NCBI GenBank assembly: GCA_002118135.1
Contig: BDIU01000039.1
Coordinates: forward strand, 1 to 64,000
DNA from: Trebouxia sp. TZW2008
Lineage: Eukaryota; Chlorophyta; Trebouxiophyceae; Trebouxiales; Trebouxiaceae
DNA: 64,000 bases
Direction of reading: 5' to 3'
Shown piece after piece: positions 37,601 through 46,563 of the stretch. Numbering within the stretch: the stretch's first letter is position 1; each line of letters starts with the position of its first letter. Position numbers and translations under genes: made by a program. The notes under the pieces were generated by a model. It was not told the DNA's origin and did not search any database. It was given only the letters and a program-made list of their open reading frames with translations.

Positions 37601-39851
37601 TGGTGTGGAACCATGCCTTCAGCAGCACGGGCTCCAGCTCCCCAGCAATGCACCTGCAAACAGGCGTGACAAGGTGAATCCTGCAGGTCTGTTAATATGT
37701 AGGTGATGCATTCAGGACGTTGAGGAGTAGTTGATGTTGCTACAAAGTGGCATTGGACAGGTATGTTTGCAATAAACCTAAAATCTCTGCATGCAATCAC
37801 CAAGGTCAGGGACCCTGACTAGCAAGCATGTAATGGCATAAATGTCAAGCTAAAGCAGGAGAGCAGTGACCATTGCACGTCATTTTGTTTCAACAAAGCC
37901 AGGATCTGTAATATGTTTCAGTGCGTGAAAAGATTTTGGTGCAGCAGCAGCACTGATGAATGCGCAGGGTGCATACCTTGGCATGTCTGCCTTGACATTA
38001 TCTGCCAGCATGGCCGCAAGGACCTCACACAGGGCATGCTGCACCTGGCTCTTGCGCACTGGTGCCACATGCTTCAGGGGATGAGCTTGCCTCAAAAAAT
38101 CAGTGGATGCCTTCAGCTGCAGAAAGCATCATATGGATGTTGTGAGCAGCGCAGCCTTAGATTGCAACTCAAATCATGCTGGCTGCAGATGGATGCAACA
38201 AAAGCTAAATTTGAGGCCAGCCTAGGCGTCTAGAGCGGATGGCATGCTAAATGAGTCAGCAGTGATCAACAGAAGCTTTGTACATGCTGTATTGATGCAC
38301 CGCAGATGCCAGAGTGGATAGTACACATGAAAGCAGTTTGCTATGCACTTCACAGAGCACTGCAGATCCTCCGACAAAATGATACTATGATTCACATCAG
38401 ACAGGTCACTGCGCATCTCACATCAGCGTTGTTGGAGACTGGGAGCGTGATGCGCTTCATGCCTTCACACATCTGCAGGATCTCTTGCCGGGCAGCATTG
38501 GCATCCAGCCTCAGCCGAGCCTCCAGCTCCTGCAAGAATAGTGAAGTACACAAAAGATATTGCCACTGTCAATTTTTGACAGCTCAGAGCATTCCCCGGG
38601 AAAAGCTGATAGCTTGCATTTTGTGCGTGCAGAGCACACCCTCAAAGAACGCTGCAGACTGTTGGAATTGCATTCTAAACATCCAGCACAGAGTTGGCAC
38701 AAAGCATATGCCATTGTCAGGTTGATGCAGTTCAAGGCAGTCCCCAGAAAAGCCTCGCTGCTCTCATTGCATGTGTTCAAAGCAGGGTGAGGAAGGATTC
38801 CAGTGAAACAGCATGCTTGCATAGGTTTTGACAAAAGACGTGATCAAGTAAGTGCAAGTCATACCTTCAGGAACCTTGCAGTGACAACTGGGAGGCGTGT
38901 TTTTGCCATTGCGCCTGTGATGTCAGCACCAAGGAAGGTAACCTGCAAATTCAGTTGACTGAAAATCAGCATGACATAGCCAGGTCATGCCAATATGCAT
39001 GCAGCAGATTGCTACTGTGGTCTGCAACATCGCTACCATGCATGTGCCGCTACACGCTGTGACCATATGGTGAAATTAATCTCATGCATGCCAGGCACTC
39101 ACCTTTTCCCGTGCTCTTGTAAGGTCACTGAACTTTGGGTCAACATATGTTTCTGCGTTGAGGGCCCAGTCAAAAGCAAGCCGCTCCAGAGCCTCTGCCT
39201 GTCTTTCTGACAGGCCACTACTGCTCGGGCCAACCAGCTGATTTGCAGCTTCAAGAAACACAGTCTCCACTGCCAACTGCATGCACATGTAATTTTTGTA
39301 TTGCGATGCTGGTCCTCATGCATCAGAAATACATGCAAGTTTGCATGGACAAACAGCATTGAATAACAGACTGACAATCCGAAACACCCTTGTCACCTTT
39401 TTGCGCAGCACAACAAGCTCACTGCCAGCATGTTGAGCCTGACTTTCTGCATCCTTGCGCCAGGCAAGCAGCGCATCCAGCAGAGGCATAGCTGCATGAC
39501 GGGCGACCAGGCTCAGGCCACCGAGCACTTTCTCGTACACGGGGTCGTAAGAGCTTTCTCCTCGGTCCTGCCACAGCAGCATAAATAGGTCAGCACAAAG
39601 CACACCCACCAAAGGATGATGAGGATGTGGCGCTTGCGACAGATCGTCGTTGCTGACAAGCGCGCCGTTCACCATGCATCAGCAGCGCTGATGGTGAGTT
39701 GGTACCTGTGACACGCAGACGTGCGCGCAAGACAAGTGATCTGACAAATCCGCACCTGCGGTGTAGCGGCGTCGACCTTGGCTTTCGCGATCGTCTTGAA
39801 CTGCAGCAGCAAAGTGTCCGCCACAGGTGGCAGGAACATGTGCGATACCAT
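16629..39851 (-). CDS. Furry/Mor2/Tao3-type cell morphogenesis scaffold
   Basis: A very large gene, about 23 kb with dozens of short exons. The start is the ATG at 39851. Exon 1 (39756-39851) reads MVSHMFLPPVADTLLLQFKT and exon 2 (39397-39567) contains YEKVLGGLSLVARHA and PLLDALLAWR, the conserved start of plant Furry. Then come LAVETVFLEAANQLV (about 39190-39280), QSKHAAVAYPLITNLICLEE (about 37490-37560) and QICVTVAEHGAADFA (about 36400-36450). Further on are LRSHLPLLFQAVLTSMDS (about 23040-23100), LLPWLCLHFQH (about 19570), LLAVLCPPLCEAFFP (about 18860) and VAFQRMMEVLQRG (about 18360-18400), in the same order as in plant Furry. These are HEAT/ARM repeats. Furry proteins scaffold NDR-type kinases and control polarised growth and cell shape. 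Two 3' ends are possible: an in-frame stop at 17012, or splicing at a strong GTGAGC donor (exon ending 17032) to a phase-matched exon 16629-16852 ending in PSLCM; I use the latter. Many exons have diverged partial copies in adjacent introns. Confidence 0.82.
19371..19628 (-). repeat. Tandem partial exon duplication (Furry), 108 bp, offset 150
   Basis: Bases 19371-19478 and 19521-19628 align without gaps at about 80% identity. The right copy is the 3' end of the exon encoding LLPWLCLHFQHTPF. The left copy keeps an open frame in the same phase (LLLWPCLHFQHQPF) and ends at GTCCGC where the exon has the donor GTCAGC. Many differences are synonymous. Confidence 0.85.
20373..20600. other. AT-rich island in a Furry intron
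   Basis: This stretch is strikingly A+T-rich, with runs such as AAAAAATTTAAAAAATTTTC near 20431, and differs from the roughly 50% GC flanks. It has short open frames in codon usage foreign to the window. An organelle-derived insert or an old mobile-element remnant would explain it. I cannot identify the source. Confidence 0.6.
22691..23000 (-). repeat. Partial exon duplication (Furry), offset about 224
   Basis: The exon end at about 22914-22985 (HLHLHNTSAAFLTQHAQ, then a GT donor) is repeated at about 22691-22765 as HLHLHLHNTNVAFLTQHAQ followed again by GTG. The copy has an extra 6-bp unit (GCAGGT), adding one His-Leu pair. The frame stays open. Confidence 0.8.
25745..25975 (-). repeat. Three-copy exon-fragment repeat (Furry)
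   Basis: A motif near GCATCATCTCCACGCACAGC occurs at 25745, 25849 and, more diverged, 25946. On the minus strand the outer copies read LCVEMMRR and LRCMDIMPTIAQR and both look coding. The middle copy is degraded. Confidence 0.6.
28690..28867 (-). repeat. Partial exon duplication (Furry), 77 bp, offset 101
   Basis: Bases 28690-28766 and 28791-28867 align without gaps at about 70% identity. The left copy is the apparent exon (DSFSEMQQVRYCLCM). The right copy carries a stop codon where the exon has Arg-Tyr. A third, weaker copy may lie at about 28880-28950. Confidence 0.65.
30273..30498 (-). repeat. Partial exon duplication (Furry), about 69 bp, offset about 158
   Basis: Bases 30273-30341 and 30431-30498 align with one gap at roughly 75% identity. 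Both read on the minus strand as a segment like MLLEEIQPLIEE versus MLLAETQPFIEK, so the frame is kept in both. Confidence 0.7.
30789..31069 (-). repeat. Partial exon duplication (Furry), 49 bp, offset 232
   Basis: Bases 30789-30837 and 31021-31069 align without gaps at about 84% identity. The left copy is the 5' part of the exon encoding MYKNSNGQVVLPS. The right copy lies in the upstream intron (minus-strand direction). Confidence 0.75.
31311..31370. repeat. 10-bp minisatellite, six units
   Basis: Six consecutive 10-bp units with consensus GACCACAGAT (two exact copies at 31311 and 31331; others GACCACAACT, GACGACAGGC, AACCACAAGA and CGACCCCAGA). It lies in a Furry intron. Confidence 0.85.
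32445..32479. repeat. 14-bp tandem repeat, 2.5 units
   Basis: TGGGCAGCTGCCAT is present twice exactly (32445-32458 and 32459-32472), followed by TGGGCAG. It lies in a Furry intron. Confidence 0.9.
36435..36620 (-). repeat. Partial exon duplication (Furry), 34 bp, offset 152
   Basis: Bases 36435-36468 (exon reading AQDMVRQICVT) recur at 36587-36620 with four substitutions. The copy lies in the intron upstream of the exon in transcript direction. Confidence 0.75.
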
Positions 39852-40259
39852 TGTGAGCACGATCAGGGCGCTGCTGGTGGAGTCAAAGTCAAGATGGACG
39901 ATCAAGCGTGTCGCGACAGTCGAGAGCAGGGGGGAGCTCTCGCGGTCGAACCGATCGTATGCTTTGCTGCTTTCATCATCCTACTGAAGTTATCAGCGCC
40001 TTTGCGCGTTCAGTTCCAAACCTTTGTAACAGTGCCAGGCCTTGTCAGGCTTTCCGCAAAGAAGAGGACAGGGCGGTGTCAGTCAACGAGCGCAACACTG
40101 AGCGACAACACGAAGTCAAACTTGATTGCAACTTGGTTTGCACTTCTGAACGACGCGCTCAGTTGCCATTGTTTGGGCAGACTTTTGGCAATGCATCGTC
40201 TCAATACGCAGCATTGCGTGCTCGCACAAGTTCAGCTCCAAGCTTGAGAGGGGTTGCCT
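39852..40259. promoter_or_regulatory. Shared 5' region of Furry (minus) and LisH gene (plus)
   Basis: About 400 bp separates two divergent start codons, so both core promoters and 5' UTRs must lie here or in upstream non-coding exons. No TATA-like box or operator can be named with confidence. Confidence 0.45.
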
Positions 40260-43200
40260 ATGATAATGACAACATCAAGGCCTTGTAGTGGAATGAGCAG
40301 TGTCAGTGAAGCTGAGACCGCTGCTCTTGTTCTGCGCTATCTTGAAGCGAATACCTTCACCAAGGCGGCGAATACTTTCAGAAGGTGCCGTAACTGTATG
40401 CTCTTTGGCCCACTGTGTGTTCACCAAGCTGCGGGGTTTGCACAGCACCTACGCGCGCAGTGGATGCTTCATGTCTTTACATTCCTGCTTGCAGAGAAGC
40501 GAAGAAGCTCTTGGCTTCAATTGTGGCACCGGCAACTGTCAAGTCGCTGAATGCCATATTGAATGAGTTTGTCCTGCTCAAAGAGCAAGAAATTAAAAGA
40601 AAGCAGCTTGCCAAGGCTCACACCTTCATCAGCGACTTGCTAGCTGTCATTGACAGTCACACAGGCCCTCAAGCAAGCCAGTCTGAGCAGGCCAAAGATG
40701 CAGCACCTCCAAAGAAGCCAGTGCTAGACAAAGCTCATGCCCGTGACCTGCATGCAGCCCCCAGTGCTGACTCACCAGACTTCTCAGCTGTACAAGCTAG
40801 CATTGATCTGCAAGATGAATTGTGCGCTGCAACCAGCGTTCCAGGTCAAGTTTGTATACAGCATCAACAGCAGCAGAAACAGCAGCAGCAGCAGCGGCAG
40901 CAGCAGCAGCAGCAAGGCTTATGTCAGCAGCAAGCTACTGCCACACCTGCCCCTCAACTTCCTGCTGGCCATGCAATGGCACCTGGTCTGTTAACTAGCA
41001 GACAGCCTGCCAGCAGTCAGCATAGGAAGGGTGCACCTAAGCGCAGAACAGCACAACCTGACACATGGCCTTCGCCTGTCTATGCAAGCTCCACCTTGCC
41101 TTCAGGTGTGGCTTCAGTTTACGCAATTGAAAGTGTCTGCACATGCTTTGCAACTCAAGATAGCATTGGCTGCGTCTTGCAGACCTCTCAGTGTCTTATG
41201 TGTCGCTGACTTCTGCCTTGCTGTGCAGCTGAGCAGGGACCAGCATCAGTCTCTAATTGGATGAACTTGCCCATGACAGAAAATGGCTTGTCGTCATTGA
41301 TGCGCAATGATGACCTTCAGGTACAAGTCAGCAGCGTTTGCACAGTACAACTATGCATCTCGGTAATAGTCACTTCAGCCTGTCTCCGGCATGTGCAGTC
41401 TTCAGCCCCTTCTGCTTGTGCGTCAAGCATGCATCTGCATTGACATCTGCCTTGTGCTGAAATGCACACAAACACACACCCAAATTACCCTTTTGCTTGC
41501 AGCAACGCTTTGCAGAAGGCTTAGTTAATCACCTGACCAATGGCACAGACATGCACAGCAGCACAAGCCATGCTTATGACGAGCTGCTGGCGGGCTTGCC
41601 TGCAGACCCTGCAATGGCTGGCCTCCTGGAACCTCTTGTCCTGCCAGCAGAAGCCTATCAGATACCTCCAGGCTTGCAGAGTGGCACAGACCAGCTGTTG
41701 CAGACTGACACCAGCCCGCAGATGCCAGAGCAGCAGCAGGAGCTGCCGATGCTTGCATCTTTTGACAATGATGGCGATCAGATAATGCCTTCAGTCTCGC
41801 TTGAGGAGCAAAACACCTCTTCAACTGCACTGCAAGATGTCGTAGAACAGCCACAGTATGGAGTGGCAACTCTGCATGTGCCCAATGCCTCAGCTGCAGA
41901 TTGCAGTCTAGATATGGGGCAGCAGCAGCAGCAGCTTTGTTGGGAGCAGCCGCAGCAGCTGCAAAGCAGTCAGCAAGCACAGCCTGATCCTAAGCCATCC
42001 CATGCTGCCAATGTACAGACACGCCAGCAACCTGGAACAGTGGCAATGCAGCACAAGATTCAAGGCTCTGCCCTGACACATGCACCATGCATAATGTCTG
42101 TAGCAGAAACACACATGTGTGCACTCCCAGCAGAGTCTGCAGCTGTAATTACTGATGCAAGCAAACAGACAGCTTCAGACAAAGTGTACAACATCCCTCA
42201 AACAGTTGCGCCTCCAGGTAATGCAGTGCTTGCCATGGTAGACTGGTATGTATACACAGACTATCGCATACTGCATGAACATTTAACCTCGCTGTATATC
42301 ACACTGCATGTAATCAATTCCATTGTGTCTGTCATTGCACTTAATCCATGAGTGCATTGACATCATTGCCTGGTCTGGAGACAAATGCATGACACGACTG
42401 TAGCTGTGTATCAGGCCGTTATTTGTCTTGAGCTGCATTGCACGCATGCCATGCCTTGCAGGTGTAGCATGGATTCATGACAACCTCCCAGCAGCCCTTG
42501 CCCAGCCACATAGAAGCCAGTCAGTGAAGCACAGAGCAAACAGTCCGTCAAGTGGACTGGCTGCAAAGGCTACGCCGGGTGCAGCTGAGCAACTGGTGGA
42601 CCGGCAGAAGCAGCCACAGCAACTGACAACAGATCATCAGCGTCATACTCATCAGTGTGACCAGCTCAATCAAGAAGGCAGTCACCCCCATGCACCCACT
42701 GCTCATTTTCAAGCACATCATGAACCTCCAGTTCAGACTGCTGTACAACAGCATGCTCCCCAGCAAAAGAGGCGGCATAGATCACCTGTGAGAAGCGAGG
42801 CTACTGAAGCGTTAGCAGGCAGACCTATTGATGCTGACCCTTCATTGAGAAGGCCAAAGCAGAGGAGCCCGCGCAAGGTCCTAGCAAGCCTACCTGATAT
42901 CCAGCAGCCCAACACAGCGGCTAGCGGTAGGTTCATATGCACACAGCTGCTCTTGATGTTGCTGCCATGCTCGAGGTTCGTGAGTCTTTACCACAACAAG
43001 ATCACCTCAAGCACAGCTAGACAACCAGAAGATACCACCTCATGATGTGTTTGTTGCTAGTCAGTTGCATACAGTGTATTGTCTTTGTAACAACTGCTTC
43101 GGTCAATGAGAGATCTGTACTCAGAGGGACCACTGGAGTCAGGACGCAGTGATTACTTCCCGGCTGCATTGTCCTTACATCGAGAATGTCCTTACAGTGA

Positions 43201-43518
43201 ATGCCATCACCAAGAGAAGTTGCTGAACTTGCATCTCAGTTGCATATTGACAACTAATTGTATCAAACTTGGTTGCTTGTGATGATCATGACAATGCTTG
43301 AATGTTTGCGGTTCATGTGTGTCCACATACTTTATTGCATTGTGTTGGACAGCTGTTGGACATTTTGTCACAACAGCACAAATTGCTCTGCAGGATCAGT
43401 AGCAACACCTGGCAGCAATGCTGAAGTGAATCCAGCAAAGCTGCAGGCTCTGGCATTCAAAGCAGCACGCCCTGACCTCAGTGCAATAGAGGCTTTTGTA
43501 AAGAATTTGCACAAGTAA
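40260..43518 (+). CDS. LisH-domain, Gln-rich protein with NPAT-like N terminus
   Basis: Six exons agree in phase: 40260-40384, 40495-41105, 41229-41320, 41503-42217, 42462-42926 and 43394-43518. They give about 710 residues. A second in-frame ATG at 40293 (MSSVSEAETAALVL) may be the true start. The first 35 residues form a LisH motif (AALVLRYLEANTFTKAANTF), a dimerisation element. It is followed by SLNAILNEFVLLKEQE, which resembles the segment after LisH in animal NPAT, the cyclin E/CDK2 substrate that activates histone genes. The rest is low complexity: a polyglutamine tract (40864-40915), Gln/Ala/Pro-rich stretches, a basic RRPKQRSPRKV patch and a C-terminal helix IEAFVKNLHK. That architecture suits a nuclear transcription co-regulator. 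The LisH assignment is clear. The NPAT link is inference from two short segments recalled from memory. Confidence 0.72.
40864..40915 (+). repeat. CAG/CAA polyglutamine-coding repeat
   Basis: An interrupted (CAG)n tract in exon 2 of the LisH gene, in frame for Gln and broken by one Lys and one Arg codon. It is likely length-polymorphic. Confidence 0.9.
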
Positions 43519-44193
43519 TTGTAGTCTAGTGATGTGGCCCATATGTTTAAGGAAAGGGGTGGAGCAGCAGCTGTTAGGTTTAGTAATCTGCGCTTGGATC
43601 TGCCAGGCGTGCATCAGACACAGTGCAGATCTGTGAAATGCGCGCCTAAGCAAGCATCTCACCTATATAAGTCGAGTGCTTTGCCAGATTGCCAGCGGTG
43701 CACACAGGCATGCTTGTCATGACTGTAGCCACTGAAGCATGACAAGCAGGTCCATATAATGCCTTCCTGCTATATTCAGAAGGTGCAGCTCTTTGGCAAA
43801 ATACATAGGTGTTTTCAAAAGTCTAGATTAAGCATCTCACATTTGTTGACGAATAACTTTGTTGCTGAGCGCTAAGGTTGGCGATTTGGCTATTAGTGGG
43901 GCCCACAACGACAAAAAAACGCTTGTTGCTGTTTGACCTAAGACTTGAAGGAGAAGACCTAATGCACAATTGACTGGTATTGTGCCTTTATGCAATGTGG
44001 ACTTGTGCATTGCTATCGTTCTTTGCCTAGGCTAGTATTGTTTAAGGAAGTTCATGAAAAAAGGACTAGGTACACTTCAGCTGAATGCATTCAGACAGCA
44101 GAGATCTGTTGATGGTAGGCAAAATCACGGTCTGGCACCGTTCACGCCAGGGAGGGAATCCCGATATGAAAGCCATCACAAACTGAGTGACAA
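43519..44193. other. Spacer between convergent genes
   Basis: The LisH gene (plus) and the TMEM128 gene (minus) converge here, so this stretch should hold both 3' UTRs. I see no gene or repeat. Confidence 0.4.
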
Positions 44194-45144
44194 TCAGTCT
44201 TGTTTTGCTTGCTGCACTGTCGGGAGGTCTGAGCGCGTGTGTCGTGATGGTAATAGCTGAACACCCATGATGAAACCCATGAAAAGGATGAACTGCAGGC
44301 AGCAATATTGTGTATTGTGCATATGCTCAAGCTAGCAGCGCTGCTGAGAGTTGATGGCTCAGGAGCTGTCATGAGCCATCAACTCTCAGCAGCATGAAAC
44401 TGACTTGCCCAACAAGATGATCGTTGCAAATGGTAATGCTGATGTGGCAATGGGGGCATGCATGACAAAGGACTCACCAAAAGTACTGGGGTCAACCAGC
44501 TCCAGACTGGCCATATTGCTGCAGCAAATCTGCAGAAACACACCTCACAGTCATGCTCAAATTTGTTACAAGTACGGGGGAGTACAATATATCATGCGCA
44601 TCGTGGCCTTTGTCAAATGGTCTCACCCTGCAAAGGCCAGCATGCCTGCAGCAGTGCCAATGTGTACTGCAAGAGGTGATTCTTGTCCAATGTCAGCAGC
44701 ATTTGCTGTAGTCTGGCGCAATGAGTTGTTCCTGTGCAAATGGGTTTTTCAACAACTTGAATCTTCTACTCAGCTCAGCAAGATTTGCAGCCAACTTGTT
44801 TTCTACCAGAAAGCTAGGTACAGGAAGACAGCCATATTGAGAGCCATGCCAGCCACGCCACAGAAGTATGCTTCCCTGCATTGCATGCAAATCTTGAGAG
44901 ACATCCTGACAGACCATGCAAAAGCAGCAACCTTGGGCCGTGTAGTCACACGCAAAGGCATATGACATTACCTCCAAACATCTGGGTGATGCAGCACAAC
45001 GGTGATCAAGTCGTGACTGCCGTTGCCATAGATGCCAGTTGCCACAGCCAATACTAGCCAGGCTGAAGCTTCTATTGTGGACCGCAGTCCCCTTTTGCTG
45101 TTGTGCTCCACGTTCAGCACGTTTGCCTTGCTTGCTTGGTTCAT
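44194..45144 (-). CDS. TMEM128-family four-helix membrane protein
   Basis: Five exons found by phase matching: 44972-45144, 44807-44875, 44627-44731, 44478-44529 and 44194-44292. They give 165 residues, which I recall as the length of human TMEM128. Four hydrophobic segments are visible: AWLVLAVATGIYG, YFCGVAGMALNMAVFLYLAF, IGTAAGMLAFAGFAAAIW running into WSWLTPVLL, and FILFMGFIMGVQLL. The WxVWSxxTPxLL and FMGxxM patterns and their spacing match the family. TMEM128 proteins are small multi-pass membrane proteins of unknown function. The N terminus is short and polar and the C terminus is basic and polar (PSRHTRSDLPTVQQAKQD). Every junction has GT and AG and keeps the frame, which makes the model convincing despite the small exons. 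No single exon would be noticed alone. Confidence 0.82.
44340..44393. repeat. Perfect inverted repeat, 22-bp stem, 10-nt loop
   Basis: Arm 44340-44361 is the exact reverse complement of 44372-44393; the loop is GGAGCTGTCA. The element lies in intron 4 (44293-44477) of the TMEM128-family gene. It could be a small-RNA precursor or a recent inverted duplication; I see no terminal target-site duplication. Confidence 0.95.
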
Positions 45145-46563
45145 ACCACAATGAGCAACAGATCAGGGCGGCGATCAATTTCCCCAGCGCACTTTGCTGA
45201 CACTTCTGTGACTTGTTTCCAGCAAGCAGCCCTAAGCGATTTGTAAGTGATCTACTATAGATCAAGTCCTCAAACGGACCTCGACCGTTTTGATGCACCG
45301 AGCAAGGAGTTTTACAACCACACCAAATGCTATGGAAGCCGCACGTTGTGCTGTCTTCGTCTCGTGTCAGTACAGCAGCCGGCGGATAGCGCCCTGCATC
45401 CCATAGGCTGTTTTGTTGTGCCATTTTGGTCAATACCCTTTGCCATTCGTCTCGCCCTACGTGATCCAAGAAGTTGCCTGCAAATCCTTCAGTTGATTTA
45501 GAGTTTGCCACTTGTGGCACATGCGATTAGACTTGTTGTCTAGCTGAAGCATGTAAAATTACTCTCTCTCTCTCTCTCTTGACAGACAGTGGAGCACTCT
45601 GCCGTTTTAGAAGCCTGTTTGCACACGGGCATGCAACCAGCAGACATACTGGTGCTTCCATCTGTGCCTTGAGACAATTTGGCATTCATCATGGCACAAT
45701 TGCACTGACTAGTTGCTGCAGATGCTTGCACAGATGCCGATTGTGCAACTGGACGCTTGCTGATCATCATCATGACGGCTTGGTTGCAGGGTTTGATTCC
45801 ATGCTGAATGATTGCCCATATGAATGCATTGCCAATGGAAATCAGTGGATTCAATCAGATACCACTAAGTCAGTGAAGTCAGAGCCAGCTGGCTGCTTGA
45901 AATGCAGTAGAGCCATGAACCTTCGGCATGCCCAAGCGGAGCATCTTTCAGACAGGCTCGAGAATCACATTTCGCCTTGCTGCAGATGCTGTGAAGGCAA
46001 GCTTGTGCCACTTTCGCATGACTTCCATTCTGGATCAAGGAATTTCATCATGTGAGCTTTGCACTCAAGTGCCCCTCGTTGCACCAACCCATCCTACTTC
46101 GTCGTCTTAAGCGACACTCAAGCGAGAGCGTATCGCCTGCGGAAGCACAAAAAGGTGAGTCGCCTTGCACTAATACTGCGTATGGTTGCCTTGCACTGTG
46201 TGAGCAGTGCCGATGGCCTAAATTCGCATGCCCGTCTGCCACGGCCAGCGCGACGAGCACGTCTTCCTTGACCGCTGATGCGTTGCTGCATTTACTGCGA
46301 CCAAGTGTTTGAACGTCATTGCATGTGTTTGATACCCTTGCAAAGGCCAACTTGCTCAGCGCTGCAGTTTTGGGCTCTTGATCGGCCATTCGCCATGTCG
46401 CCTTCCGCCTGCGTTGGCTCCATCGTGGCATATGTCTTTGCTGTAGTTCGCTGCACGCAATGATCGGACAACTCACTTCAAGTCATGCTTGCTGCGACTG
46501 CGTCCAGGGAAAGGGAGTGGCAAGTGTGCAGCTGCCAGCCCGCACTGTCGTACGGGTACAGAC
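45145..46563. other. Spacer with divergent promoters and a (CT)9 microsatellite
   Basis: This separates the divergent TMEM128-family and FAS1 genes. A (CT)9 tract spans 45562-45579 and runs directly into TTGACAG, so it looks like a polypyrimidine tract with a splice acceptor on the plus strand. On the plus strand about 46090-46152 ends in a good AAAAAG|GTGAGT donor. On the minus strand about 46345-46400 starts MADQEPKTAALSKLAF. I could not assemble these into a gene. A non-coding first exon or an unrecognised small gene is possible. Confidence 0.35.

Noticed and set aside
44405..44965. 186-codon open frame on the plus strand
   Set aside because: It is antisense to the TMEM128-family gene and shows no protein-family features.
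44693..45520. 275-codon open frame on the minus strand
   Set aside because: It overlaps the TMEM128-family exons in another frame, has no domain, and is contradicted by the phase-consistent spliced model.
45744..46055. Plus-strand open frame after the (CT)9 tract as a protein-coding gene
   Set aside because: It has no domain, no convincing downstream splice partner and unremarkable residue composition.
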